NCBI RefSeq assembly: GCF_963422545.1
Contig: NZ_OY730261.1
Location: forward strand, 62,001-126,000
Reading direction: 5' to 3'
Source: an uncultured Flavobacterium sp.
Lineage (GTDB): Bacteria; Bacteroidota; Bacteroidia; Flavobacteriales; Flavobacteriaceae
Length of the DNA: 64,000 nucleotides
Shown here piece after piece: positions 16,683-25,498 of this stretch. How positions within the stretch are numbered: the stretch's first letter is position 1; every line of letters begins with the position of its first letter. Made by a program: the position numbers and the translations under genes. Under the pieces are notes generated by a model. The model ran no database searches, was not told the DNA's origin, and saw only the letters and a list, made by a program, of their open reading frames with translations.

Positions 16683-18596
16683 ATGTCGAGTATTATTCAA
16701 TTACTTCCTGATCATGTTGCTAATCAAATTGCCGCTGGAGAAGTGGTTCAAAGACCAGCTTCAGTAGTAAAAGAGCTATTAGAAAATGCTGTTGATGCTA
16801 AAGCAACTGATATTAAATTGATCATTAAAGACGCTGGAAAATCGTTGGTTCAGGTGATCGATAACGGAATGGGAATGAATGTTACTGATGCTCGTTTGTG
16901 TTTTGAGCGTCATGCAACTTCAAAAATACGTCAGGCAGAAGATTTGTTCTCGCTTCATACCAAAGGTTTCCGTGGAGAAGCTTTGGCTTCTATTGCCGCA
17001 ATTGCGCACATGGAAATGAAAACCAAACAAGATCAGGATGAACTTGGTACACATATTATAATCGAAGGAAGTAAATTTGTATCGCAAGAAGTTGCTGTTT
17101 TACCAAAAGGAACATCATTTGCGGTTAAAAATTTATTTTTTAATATTCCGGCGCGTCGTAATTTTTTAAAATCAGATACAGTTGAATTTCGTCATGTAAT
17201 GGATGAATTTCAGCGAGTAGCTTTGGCGCATCCAAATATTCATTTTACATTTTATCATAACGGAAGCGAAATGTATAATTTGCCTGCGGCAGGTTATCGT
17301 CAGCGAATTGTTGGTATAATGTCTGGTAAAACCAATGAAAAATTGGTTCCAGTTAACGAAGATACAGAGATTATAAACGTTCAGGGATTTGTTTGTAAAC
17401 CTGAATTTGCCAAGAAAAACAGAGGCGAACAGTTCTTTTTTGTAAACGATCGTTTTATTAAAAGCGGTTATTTACATCACGCAGTAATGGCAGCTTATGA
17501 CGGACTTTTGAAAGACGGTTCTCAGCCAAGTTATTTCTTATATCTGCAAGTTCCGCCAAATACGATCGATATTAATATTCATCCAACCAAAACAGAAATC
17601 AAGTTTGATGATGAACAGGCTTTATACGCTATTTTAAGAGCTTCTATAAAACATAGTTTAGGACAGTTTAATGTAGCGCCGGTTCTGGATTTTGATCGAG
17701 ATGCAAATTTAGATACACCTTATCATTATAAAGATTTAGAAGCTGAAACTCCAACTATTCAGGTTGATGGAACTTTTAATCCGTTTACCGATGATAAAAC
17801 AAATCAGCATTATTCGAAATCAAGTTCAGGCTCAGGATCGAGTTCAGGTTCAGGCTATAGCTCAGGATCAAATTCCTATTCCGGCGGATATTCTAAAAGA
17901 GTAGAACCTACGGCTAGTTGGGAAAGTTTGTATGTAGGTCTGGATACGGAAAATGCCGAAAGTTCACCTTTTACATTCGAAAATGAAGAAGTTACTTCGT
18001 CACTATTTAATGATAATGAAGTAGAACAAGCGAGTCAGGGAACGTATCAGATTCATAAAAAATATATTGTTTCGCCAATAAAATCAGGAATGGTTATTGT
18101 TGATCAGCAACGTGCACATCAGCGTATTTTGTACGAACAATTTTTGTTGAATATGACTGTTAATCAAGCATCAAGTCAGCAATTATTGTTTCCGTTGAAT
18201 TTGTTTTATTCGTCAGGCGAAATGGAATTAATTGAGGAATTAAAACCTTCTTTAGAAACAACAGGTTTTGTTTTTGATGAAGCTCAAACAGATCATATTG
18301 TCATTTCGGGAATTCCGGTAAATATTACAGAAAGTGAAGTTTCTCTTGTAATAGAACAATTGTTGAGTGATTTGCAAGACGGAATTCCAGCCAATAGTTA
18401 CAGTCAGAATGATACGATTGCAAAATCTATGGCTAAAAGTTTAGCGGTTAAAACGGGATCTTATTTAACCGAAAAAGAGCAGGATAATTTAGTAAACGGA
18501 TTATTTGCCTGTAAAGATCCAAATATTTCACCTTTTCAAAAACCAACATTCATCACCATGCGTGTTGAAGATATAGATAAAAAGTTTGCCTTATGA
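16683..18596 (+). CDS. mutL: DNA mismatch repair protein MutL
   Basis: ATP-dependent clamp-like matchmaker of mismatch repair. The N-terminal GHKL ATPase is complete: IAAGEVVQRPASVVKELLENAVDA, the DNGMGM motif and the HATSKI and GFRGEAL motifs. A Ser/Gly-rich linker (about residues 380-400) leads to the dimerisation domain. The endonuclease metal motif DQHAxxExxxxE is degenerate here (DQQRAHQRILYE), and the later ACxxA and CPHGRP-type metal ligands are not apparent (ACKDPNISPFQKP). Nicking activity is therefore doubtful. Length is 637 residues. It overlaps the next gene by 4 bp. Confidence 0.96.
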   Translation: MSSIIQLLPDHVANQIAAGEVVQRPASVVKELLENAVDAKATDIKLIIKDAGKSLVQVIDNGMGMNVTDARLCFERHATSKIRQAEDLFSLHTKGFRGEALASIAAIAHMEMKTKQDQDELGTHIIIEGSKFVSQEVAVLPKGTSFAVKNLFFNIPARRNFLKSDTVEFRHVMDEFQRVALAHPNIHFTFYHNGSEMYNLPAAGYRQRIVGIMSGKTNEKLVPVNEDTEIINVQGFVCKPEFAKKNRGEQFFFVNDRFIKSGYLHHAVMAAYDGLLKDGSQPSYFLYLQVPPNTIDINIHPTKTEIKFDDEQALYAILRASIKHSLGQFNVAPVLDFDRDANLDTPYHYKDLEAETPTIQVDGTFNPFTDDKTNQHYSKSSSGSGSSSGSGYSSGSNSYSGGYSKRVEPTASWESLYVGLDTENAESSPFTFENEEVTSSLFNDNEVEQASQGTYQIHKKYIVSPIKSGMVIVDQQRAHQRILYEQFLLNMTVNQASSQQLLFPLNLFYSSGEMELIEELKPSLETTGFVFDEAQTDHIVISGIPVNITESEVSLVIEQLLSDLQDGIPANSYSQNDTIAKSMAKSLAVKTGSYLTEKEQDNLVNGLFACKDPNISPFQKPTFITMRVEDIDKKFAL

Positions 18597-19342
18597 TGAA
18601 AATAACTCCCGTAGTAAAACAATTATTGATAATCAATATCATCTTTTTTATTGGTGCTCAATTAGTACCGGTTTCTTATGAGTATTTAGCGCTTTTTTTT
18701 CCTGAAAATCCCGGATTCAAATTTTGGCAGCCAATTACACATATGTTTATGCATGGCGGATTTGCTCATATTGCATTTAATATGTTTGCATTGTATTCCT
18801 TTGGGTCAACTTTGGAACATTTTTGGGGAGGAAAGAAATTCTTGTTTTTCTATATTTCATGTGGATTAGGTTCGGCGCTGATAAATTTTGCAGTTAATTA
18901 TTATTTTTACCAGGATGGTCTGAATGTTTTATTAGCTAATGGTTTTCAGAAAACGGAAATTCTGAGCTTATTAAATGATGGTAAAATAGATACAAGATGG
19001 CAGCAAATATTGTCAGTTTCTGAATTTAAACATTTTACACAAGCTTATTTGGGTACTGTAGTTGGTGCATCTGGAGCAATATATGGATTGCTTGTTGCTT
19101 TTACTTTTATGTTTCCTAATGCTGAACTTGGAATTATGTTTATTCCTATCCCAATTAAAGCAAAATATTTTGTACCGGTTTATATGCTTCTATACGATGG
19201 TTTCTTCGGAATTTTAGGAAACTCATTTTTAGGCATGGCTGATGGAGTGGCTCATTATGCGCATATTGGTGGAGCGCTCTTTGGATTTTTAATAATGTGG
19301 TACTGGAAAAAAAATCAGTTTAACCAAAATCGTTGGAATTAA
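18593..19342 (+). CDS. Rhomboid-family intramembrane serine protease
   Basis: Cleaves transmembrane substrates within the bilayer. It has about six membrane spans. The catalytic serine is in VGASGAIYGLL (GxSG) and the catalytic histidine is in HYAHIGGALFGFL; the HxxxN-type loop HGGFAHIAFNMFALY is also typical. It starts with an ATGA overlap on the mutL stop and precedes a second rhomboid by 44 bp, so the three genes form one unit. Length of 249 residues is normal for bacterial rhomboids. Its substrate is unknown. Confidence 0.92.
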   Translation: MMKITPVVKQLLIINIIFFIGAQLVPVSYEYLALFFPENPGFKFWQPITHMFMHGGFAHIAFNMFALYSFGSTLEHFWGGKKFLFFYISCGLGSALINFAVNYYFYQDGLNVLLANGFQKTEILSLLNDGKIDTRWQQILSVSEFKHFTQAYLGTVVGASGAIYGLLVAFTFMFPNAELGIMFIPIPIKAKYFVPVYMLLYDGFFGILGNSFLGMADGVAHYAHIGGALFGFLIMWYWKKNQFNQNRWN

Positions 19343-19386
19343 TTTTTAACTTTAATATAAAAAATAAAAACTAAAGAAAAGCTTTT

Positions 19387-20250
19387 ATGAATATTCTGGA
19401 CGATTTAAAACTACAATATAAATTAGGAGGAATTGCAATGCGTGTTATTTACTGGAACATTGCTTGTTTCTTGATTTCATTAGTGTTTTTCTACCAATAT
19501 TCTGGTGGAGGCTTCGATTATCCTAATTGGCTTGCATTATCGTCAGATCCAAATGTGTTTTTATTTAAACCTTGGACATTTTTAACTTATGCATTTTTTC
19601 ATTCATCATTTTTACATTTGTTATTTAATATGATGGTTTTAAACTTTGCCAGTAATTTATTTTTAACCTTTTTTACTCAAAAGCAATACCTGGGATTATA
19701 CATTTTAAGTGCTATTTTCTCTGGAGTTGTCTTTGCATTGAGCTTTTATTTTTTAAATATTTCGGCTCCTATTGTTGGAGCTTCTGCCGCTATTATGGCA
19801 ATTTTAGTTGGAGCAACAACGTATCAGCCTTTAATGGATGTGCGTTTAATGTTTTTTGGAAATGTTAAGCTTTGGCATATCACAGCTGTAATTTTGATTT
19901 TAGATTTAATGCAGCTTCTTTTAGAGAATACCGGCGGGCATATCTCACATTTAGCCGGAGCTATTTTTGGATTTATTTACATCAAGTTGCTTCAAAACGG
20001 AACAGATTTGAGCATTATTATTTCCAAAACGCTTGATTTCTTTACAAATCTATTTAAAAAATCCCCATCGACCCCATTCACAAAAGTTCATAAAAATTAC
20101 AAAAAACCTACAGAAAAAGTGACGTCAAGAATTGTTACGAAAGACAAAACGCAACAACAAATTGACGAAATTTTAGACAAGATTAGCCAGTCCGGTTATG
20201 ATTGTCTGACAAAAGAAGAAAAAGAGTTTTTATTTAAAGCTGGAAAATAA
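19387..20250 (+). CDS. Second rhomboid-family protease with cytosolic C-terminal extension
   Basis: A paralog of the gene just upstream. It carries the FHSSFLHLLFNMMVL loop, the nucleophile region VGASAAIMAIL (GxSA rather than GxSG) and the histidine in GGHISHLAGAIFGFIY. After the six spans a soluble basic tail of about 75 residues ends with DEILDKISQSGYDCLTKEEK, a motif also found at the end of other Bacteroidota rhomboids. Both catalytic residues are present, so it is probably active. It is followed after 18 bp by the endonuclease/phosphatase gene. Confidence 0.9.
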   Translation: MNILDDLKLQYKLGGIAMRVIYWNIACFLISLVFFYQYSGGGFDYPNWLALSSDPNVFLFKPWTFLTYAFFHSSFLHLLFNMMVLNFASNLFLTFFTQKQYLGLYILSAIFSGVVFALSFYFLNISAPIVGASAAIMAILVGATTYQPLMDVRLMFFGNVKLWHITAVILILDLMQLLLENTGGHISHLAGAIFGFIYIKLLQNGTDLSIIISKTLDFFTNLFKKSPSTPFTKVHKNYKKPTEKVTSRIVTKDKTQQQIDEILDKISQSGYDCLTKEEKEFLFKAGK

Positions 20251-20268
20251 TCCTTTTAGCAAACAAAT

Positions 20269-21315
20269 ATGAAAAACCTTTCATGGTTTAATAAAATAAT
20301 GTTCTTTTTGAATATAGTTCTGACTGTACTAACATTTAGCATCTATATTTTGCCCTTTTTAGCACCTAAAAGTTTTCCGCTTTTATCGGTGCTGACGCTG
20401 TTTATGCCAGCTTTTTTTGTTCTAAACGGATTGTTCTTTATTTACTGGGCAATTCAGTTTAAAAAGCGTCTTATTTTATCCGGTTTGGTGTTATTGACCG
20501 GAATTACGTTTATCAGTAAATTTTATAAATTCTCGACGAAAGAATATGTGGCTGATGAAAAGGATTTTTCTGTAATGAGTTATAATGTACGTCTTTTTAA
20601 TGTTTTTAAATGGTTGGATCGTGACGATATTCCGTCAAATATTAAAGCCTTTATTGACGAAAAAGATCCGGATATTTTGTGTATCCAGGAATATTCAAAT
20701 TCTGCACATTTAGATTTAAAAGTATATCCGCATCGCTATATTTTTATTGATGGAAATAAGATTAAAACCGGTCAGGCAATTTTCTCAAAATTCCCTATTA
20801 TAAATGAAGGAAATATTATTTTTCCTAAGTCAGATAACAACGTGATTTATGCTGATATAAAGCGCGGAAAAGACGTTATCAGAGTTTATAATATGCACTT
20901 GCAGTCGATTAAGATTTCGCCTGACGTAAGTGATATTTCAGATAATATAGACAATGTAAATCAGGAAAAATCGCAATTGATTTATACCAGAATCAGTAAA
21001 GGATTTAGACAACAGCAAGAACAAGCTGAAATTTTTAAAGAGAATATCAAGCAATGTCAAAACCCGATTATTATTTGTGGAGATATGAATAATAGTCCAT
21101 TTTCGTATGTTTATCGAAGTATAAAAGGAAAACTAAAAGATGCCTTTGAAGAGGCTGGGGAAGGTTTTGGAGCCACATATAAATTCAAATATTATCCGGC
21201 GCGAATTGATTATATTTTTGCAGATAGTAAAATGAAAGTAAAACAATTCGAAAGCTTTCCTGATTTTGAAAACTCAGATCATTACCCAATTATGACGAGA
21301 CTATCTATAGAATAG
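20269..21315 (+). CDS. Membrane-anchored endonuclease/exonuclease/phosphatase-family protein
   Basis: A 348-residue protein with three N-terminal membrane spans (about residues 10-32, 40-62, 66-85) and a C-terminal EEP domain. The motifs are SYNVRLFN, CIQEY with the metal-binding Glu, YNMHLQS, ICGDMNNSPFS with the catalytic Asp and Asn, and DYIFADS followed by SDHYPI with the general-acid Asp-His. The family includes nucleases, phosphodiesterases and sphingomyelinases; the substrate cannot be chosen from sequence. It is the last gene of the mutL-rhomboid-rhomboid unit. Confidence 0.88.
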   Translation: MKNLSWFNKIMFFLNIVLTVLTFSIYILPFLAPKSFPLLSVLTLFMPAFFVLNGLFFIYWAIQFKKRLILSGLVLLTGITFISKFYKFSTKEYVADEKDFSVMSYNVRLFNVFKWLDRDDIPSNIKAFIDEKDPDILCIQEYSNSAHLDLKVYPHRYIFIDGNKIKTGQAIFSKFPIINEGNIIFPKSDNNVIYADIKRGKDVIRVYNMHLQSIKISPDVSDISDNIDNVNQEKSQLIYTRISKGFRQQQEQAEIFKENIKQCQNPIIICGDMNNSPFSYVYRSIKGKLKDAFEEAGEGFGATYKFKYYPARIDYIFADSKMKVKQFESFPDFENSDHYPIMTRLSIE

Positions 21316-21340
21316 TTTTTTTTACCGCAAAAGATTTTTT

Positions 21341-21502
21341 TTACCGCAAAGGCGCAAAGGTTTACGCAAAGTTCGCCAAGTTTTTTTATGCAAGCTTATG
21401 ATAAAAGCACAAAGTTCGCAAAGCTATGTATTGATTTAGCTTTGCGAACTTTGCGTTTTCTACGCGCAATGTAAAATTAAATCTTTGCGCCTTTGCGGTT
21501 AA
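21341..21502. repeat. ACCGCAAAG-family nested palindrome, reverse orientation
   Basis: The outer arms TTACCGCAAAGGCGCAAAGG and CCTTTGCGCCTTTGCGG flank inner arms ACAAAGTTCGCAAAGCT and AGCTTTGCGAACTTTG. The orientation-marking stretch GTAAAATTAAATCT lies on the right side, opposite to the copies at 36.5 kb. A partial extra ACCGCAAAAG lies at 21324. It is part of a 582-bp gap with no gene. Confidence 0.85.
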
Positions 21503-21530
21503 ATATTTTTTTTACCTTATAAACCTTGAC

Positions 21531-21563
21531 AAACCCGACAGGTTTTTGAAACCTGTCGGGTTT
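21531..21563. terminator. Perfect hairpin AAACCCGACAGGTTT
   Basis: Two 15-bp arms (21531-21545 and 21549-21563) pair perfectly around TTG. It has the shape of a bidirectional terminator but lacks a long T-run, so it could equally be a repeat element. Confidence 0.7.
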
Positions 21564-21637
21564 CCTGTTTTAAGTGCAATTTTTGTCAGGATGACAAGAC
21601 TGTGGTTTTTCTTTGTCTTTTTTCTAATAATTTTAAA

Positions 21638-21750
21638 TAAATCCGTTTTTATCCGCGTTTTCGCTTTAGCGAATCAGTTAAATCTGCGTCTTTTTGTAAC
21701 GCAGATAAAACGGATTTACTTCGTAAAAACGCGGATAAAAACAGATTTTT
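21638..21750. repeat. ATCCGTTTTTATCCGCG-type palindrome
   Basis: The left arm AAATCCGTTTTTATCCGCG (from 21638) pairs with the right arm ending about 21750 (CGCGGATAAAAACAGATTT). The inner hairpin TCTGCG/CGCAGA lies at about 21682-21704. Only one copy is in the window. Confidence 0.75.
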
Positions 21751-21788
21751 AATTTGGACTCTTCAAATGTAGTTCCTCTTTTATCGAA

Positions 21789-21821
21789 ATCTTTGTCAAA
21801 GTTTAAAACTTTGACAAAGAT
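21789..21821. repeat. TTTGTCAAAG palindrome
   Basis: Perfect 16-bp arms (21789-21804 and 21806-21821) have a single-base loop. It is the same family as the inner palindrome at 12989-13021, in inverted order of its halves. Confidence 0.85.
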
Positions 21822-21897
21822 AAAAGTGAACAAGAAACTTGAAAAATATCTTATAAATAGTCTTGAGCACATTGCGGTTAAAAAAAAACTTTGTGGT

Positions 21898-22743
21898 TTA
21901 CAGGTTTAGCTTTCTATATTGTAAGGGAGATGTTTGTTTTAACTCTTTAAATTTTCTGTTGAAATTTGAGATGTTGTTAAAGCCACATAATTCGGCAATT
22001 TCTAAAACAGAAAGTTCGCTGTTGTTTGCTAATAGCTTTGAAGCATGCTCAATTCTCACTTCGATTAAAAACTGGAAAAAAGACTTGTTCGTTCGGACTT
22101 TAAAATACCGGCAAAAAGCATTTTTAGTCATATTGGCAATCGAGGCAATTTCGTCCAGATTTATGTTTTTGCTAAAGTTTGTCATCACATGCTCAAATAC
22201 AGTCTGCATTCTCTTTCCTTCATTATCCGTGATTTTTTTATCGTATAAATGATTAGAGAGGAGTTCTTTATCATTGTTTGAAAGCCATTTCAGAATTTCC
22301 AAAAACAAAATAAAACGCTGATAATTGTCGGCTTTTTTTAGCTTCTTAAAAGATTTGGTGATTTTTTTTGGAGCGTTATGAATTATAAAACCGTTTTTGC
22401 TGCTTTCTAAAAAAGGATGAATGTTTTTGAAAGTATTTAAGGTGAAAAAATCTTTTCCAAATGAGTTTGTCGTAAAAAATAAGGTCAGCATAATCGAAGG
22501 CTCATTTTCGCGTACTTCACTTCTAAAAACATGAGGTAAATTGCTGCCAATCACCAATATATCGCCTTCATTGTAATGCGAGATAGTGTCGCCGGCAAAA
22601 ATTGCACCTTCGCCTTTTTCGATAAAACTAATCTGAATCTCTTCATGTTGATGAAGTTTATCATAGAAAACAATTTCTCTATCTTCTTGATATATAAGGG
22701 GATCTTCTCCAGATTTTGGGATTTTAAACGGAAAAACTTTCAT
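21898..22743 (-). CDS. AraC-family transcriptional regulator of the hydroxyproline locus
   Basis: A 281-residue regulator. The N-terminal half is a cupin-like sensor (HQHEEIQISFIEKGEGAIF, then EGDILVIGSNLPHVF). The C-terminal half has two helix-turn-helix motifs: NLDEIASIANMTKNAFCRYF and VLEIAELCGFNNISNFNRKF, ending in the conserved PLQYR. It is divergent from the hydroxyproline catabolic operon across a 176-bp region. That region carries the 21-bp-spaced motif also found before susC and the S37-like peptidase gene. Control of these genes, perhaps with hydroxyproline or a peptide as inducer, is an inference from position and shared motif. Confidence 0.9.
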   Translation of the reverse strand: MKVFPFKIPKSGEDPLIYQEDREIVFYDKLHQHEEIQISFIEKGEGAIFAGDTISHYNEGDILVIGSNLPHVFRSEVRENEPSIMLTLFFTTNSFGKDFFTLNTFKNIHPFLESSKNGFIIHNAPKKITKSFKKLKKADNYQRFILFLEILKWLSNNDKELLSNHLYDKKITDNEGKRMQTVFEHVMTNFSKNINLDEIASIANMTKNAFCRYFKVRTNKSFFQFLIEVRIEHASKLLANNSELSVLEIAELCGFNNISNFNRKFKELKQTSPLQYRKLNL

Positions 22744-22792
22744 GGTTGGGTTAGTTAGTTAACCCAAATATATTTTATTTAGTTAAAAAAAT

Positions 22793-22864
22793 AGCAATAT
22801 ATTAGTTTGTTTTTTACATAAGCATCTTATATAGGGTAATATAGTATTGTTTTGAGATAATTTA
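22793..22864 (+). promoter_or_regulatory. Predicted operator A: 9-bp direct repeats at 21-bp spacing
   Basis: GGTAATATA (22835-22843) and GATAATTTA (22856-22864) start exactly 21 bp apart. A weaker third copy, AGCAATATA, starts at 22793, which is 42 bp (two steps) upstream. A -7-like TTGCTTTG follows at 22873-22880, 8 bp after the proximal repeat. This arrangement suits an AraC-type activator bound on one DNA face next to RNA polymerase. Confidence 0.6.
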
Positions 22865-22919
22865 CTAGTCTCTTGCTTTGTTCAATATAAATAATTTTGG
22901 CCTAATTAAAATCAATATT

Positions 22920-23834
22920 ATGAGTATTCAATGGAAAGGCGTTATGCCAGCGGTAACTACAAAATTTACTGCAGACGATAAATTAGACTTCAGAATGTTT
23001 GAAGTTAACTTAAAAGCACAACTAGACGCAGGTGTTGAAGGAATAATTCTTGGTGGAACTTTAGGGGAAGCCAGCACGCTTTTAGAAGAAGAGAAAAGAG
23101 AATTAGTAAAAGGTACCGTGAGAATGGTTAACAATCAAGTGCCTGTGATCATGAATATTGCGGAGCAAACTACGCGCGGAGCAATCTTGGCGGCTAATAT
23201 TGCAGAACAAGATGGTGCAAAAGGATTGATGATGTTACCTCCAATGCGTTATAAAGCTTCTGATTTTGAAACTGTAACATTTTTCTCTGAAGTGGCTAAA
23301 AACACTTCACTTCCGATAATGGTTTATAATAATCCGGTAGATTATAAAATTGAAGTTACATTGGATATGTTCGAGGAAATCTTGAAATTTGATAATATCC
23401 AGGCTGTAAAAGAATCAACGAGAGATATTTCTAACGTAACAAGAATGATTAACCGTTTTGGAGATCGTTTAAAAATATTATCAGGAGTTGATACATTGGC
23501 TCTGGAAAGTTTATTAATGGGATCTCACGGATGGGTTTCTGGTTTAGTAGATGCTTTTCCAAGAGAAACAGTAGCAATTTACAAATTGGCAAAAGCAGGC
23601 CGAATTGACGAAGCGCTAAAAATATACAGATGGTTTTTACCTTTATTAGAATTAGATATTAATTCTTTTTTAGTTCAGAATATTAAGCTTGCAGAAGTAG
23701 CAACAGGAATTGGAACAGAAAATGTTCGTGCACCAAGATTGCCGCTTCGTGGAGCTGAGAGAGAACACGTTTTAGGAATTATTGCCAGATCATTAGAATC
23801 AAGACCAGAATTACCGGATTATAAAAATTTATAA
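22920..23834 (+). CDS. Dihydrodipicolinate synthase-family lyase, probable pyrroline-4-hydroxy-2-carboxylate deaminase
   Basis: Probably deaminates and dehydrates Δ1-pyrroline-4-hydroxy-2-carboxylate to 2-oxoglutarate semialdehyde, the third step of trans-4-hydroxy-L-proline breakdown. It is a class I aldolase-fold protein of 304 residues with GGTLGEASTL in the carboxylate-binding position, the tyrosine in MVYNNPVDY, and the Schiff-base lysine K164 in AVKEST. The start is 22920 (MSIQWKGVM); a longer frame would add 14 residues with no support. The family alone would allow lysine-pathway DapA or sialate lyase. The neighbouring dehydrogenase, epimerase and oxidase decide the call. Confidence 0.85.
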   Translation: MSIQWKGVMPAVTTKFTADDKLDFRMFEVNLKAQLDAGVEGIILGGTLGEASTLLEEEKRELVKGTVRMVNNQVPVIMNIAEQTTRGAILAANIAEQDGAKGLMMLPPMRYKASDFETVTFFSEVAKNTSLPIMVYNNPVDYKIEVTLDMFEEILKFDNIQAVKESTRDISNVTRMINRFGDRLKILSGVDTLALESLLMGSHGWVSGLVDAFPRETVAIYKLAKAGRIDEALKIYRWFLPLLELDINSFLVQNIKLAEVATGIGTENVRAPRLPLRGAEREHVLGIIARSLESRPELPDYKNL

Positions 23835-23912
23835 TCACAGGTTAACAAAATTGGTTTTACAAGTTTCTTCTTTTAAGAATTGTAAAGTATTTATTCAAAA
23901 AACAAAAGAGAT

Positions 23913-25496
23913 ATGATTACAGGAAAAAATTACGTGGGAAATACACTTAAAGCTGCCGGAGAAAAAACATTCAAAACATTTAATCCGCAGTTAGATAAGG
24001 AAAATCCTTGGGTTTTTACAGAAGCAACTCAAGAAGAAATAGAAGAAGCTGTTACGTTGGCCAATCAGGCTTTTGGAACTTATAAGAATTGTTCCGGTCT
24101 TGAAAAAGCCGTTTTTTTAAATGCTATTGCAGACGAAGTTTTAGCTTTAGGAGATAATTTGTTAGTGCAGTATTGCAGTGAATCCGGTTTTCCGATGGGT
24201 CGGGCAGAGGGGGAACGAGGAAGAATGGTCGGACAATTACGCTCGTTTGCTCAAATGCTTGCCGAAGGGAGCTGGGTTCAGGCTGCAATTGACACTGCAA
24301 TAACAGACAGGGTTCCTGCTCCAAAAGAAGATTTACGCAAAATGTTGGTACCATTAGGTCCTGTTGTAGTTTTTGGATCTAGTAATTTTCCATTTGCATT
24401 TTCAACAGCTGGTGGTGATACCGCATCTGCTTTAGCTGCAGGTTGTCCTGTAATTGTAAAAAGCCATTCGATGCATGTTGGTACAGGCGAAATGGTAGCC
24501 TCAGCAATTCTTAAAGCTGCAGAAAAAACAAATATGCCTAATGGAGTTTTCTCTAATCTTGTTGGAGGCGGAACGACTCTTGGTGCTAGTTTGGTAAAAC
24601 ATCCATTAGTAAAAGCGGTTGGTTTTACAGGAAGTATTCGTGCCGGAAGAGCTTTATTTGATCTTGCTGCACAACGACCAGAACCAATTCCGGTTTTTGC
24701 CGAAATGGGAAGTGTGAATCCGGTAGTGTTTTTGCCAAAAGCATTAGAAATAAACAGTCAAAAATGGGCAACGGCTTATGCAGGATCAATTACCCTTGGT
24801 GCGGGTCAGTTTTGTACCAATCCGGGATTGTTAATTGGGATTAAAGGAGCTGAGTTAAATAAATTTGCAGAAGAATTAGCAAAAGCCATTGAAAAAATTG
24901 AACCATTTTGTATGTTGCATCCATCAATGAAAAATGGCTTTGAAGAAGGTGCTGCAACAATGATTTCTCAAAATGGAGTTTCTAAAATTGCCGAATACAA
25001 AGGCGAAGCAGCTCCTAATTATGGAGTGCAGAAGATTTTGACGGTTGATGGAAAAACTTTTTTAGAGAATAAAACATTAAGTCATGAGGTTTTCGGACCT
25101 GTTTCAATACTTGTACAATGCGATAATGAAGAGCAGTTACTGAAAATTGTAAGTCAATTAGACGGTCAATTAACGGGAACAATTATCGGAGAGTCAGACG
25201 AATTGAAAGAATATAATAAACTGGTTGCGGCAATGCAAAACCGCGTAGGACGTTTGATTTTTAATGGCGTTCCTACAGGAGTTGAAGTTTGTCCGGCAAT
25301 GATTCACGGAGGTCCTTATCCGGCTTCTTCTGATTCGAGATTTACTGCGGTTGGAATTCATGCTGTATACCGTTGGGTGCGACCATTTAGTTACCAGAAT
25401 TGGCCTAATGAATTGTTACCGGCAGAATTGCAAAACGAAAATCCATTGCAAATTTTAAGAACGCTAAATAATATTCAAACAAAATCTCAGGTATAA
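23913..25496 (+). CDS. 2-oxoglutarate semialdehyde dehydrogenase
   Basis: Oxidises 2-oxoglutarate semialdehyde to 2-oxoglutarate with NAD(P), the last step of hydroxyproline catabolism. It is an aldehyde dehydrogenase of 527 residues with the general base E264 in FAEMGSVNP and the catalytic C301 in GAGQFCTNPG. VFGSSNFPFAFS marks the coenzyme site. The size and the GQFCTNPG motif fit the NADP-type subfamily known from hydroxyproline and sugar-acid pathways. The deaminase gene lies 78 bp upstream and the epimerase gene 2 bp downstream, so translation with the latter is probably coupled. Confidence 0.88.
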   Translation: MITGKNYVGNTLKAAGEKTFKTFNPQLDKENPWVFTEATQEEIEEAVTLANQAFGTYKNCSGLEKAVFLNAIADEVLALGDNLLVQYCSESGFPMGRAEGERGRMVGQLRSFAQMLAEGSWVQAAIDTAITDRVPAPKEDLRKMLVPLGPVVVFGSSNFPFAFSTAGGDTASALAAGCPVIVKSHSMHVGTGEMVASAILKAAEKTNMPNGVFSNLVGGGTTLGASLVKHPLVKAVGFTGSIRAGRALFDLAAQRPEPIPVFAEMGSVNPVVFLPKALEINSQKWATAYAGSITLGAGQFCTNPGLLIGIKGAELNKFAEELAKAIEKIEPFCMLHPSMKNGFEEGAATMISQNGVSKIAEYKGEAAPNYGVQKILTVDGKTFLENKTLSHEVFGPVSILVQCDNEEQLLKIVSQLDGQLTGTIIGESDELKEYNKLVAAMQNRVGRLIFNGVPTGVEVCPAMIHGGPYPASSDSRFTAVGIHAVYRWVRPFSYQNWPNELLPAELQNENPLQILRTLNNIQTKSQV

Positions 25497-25498
25497 TA

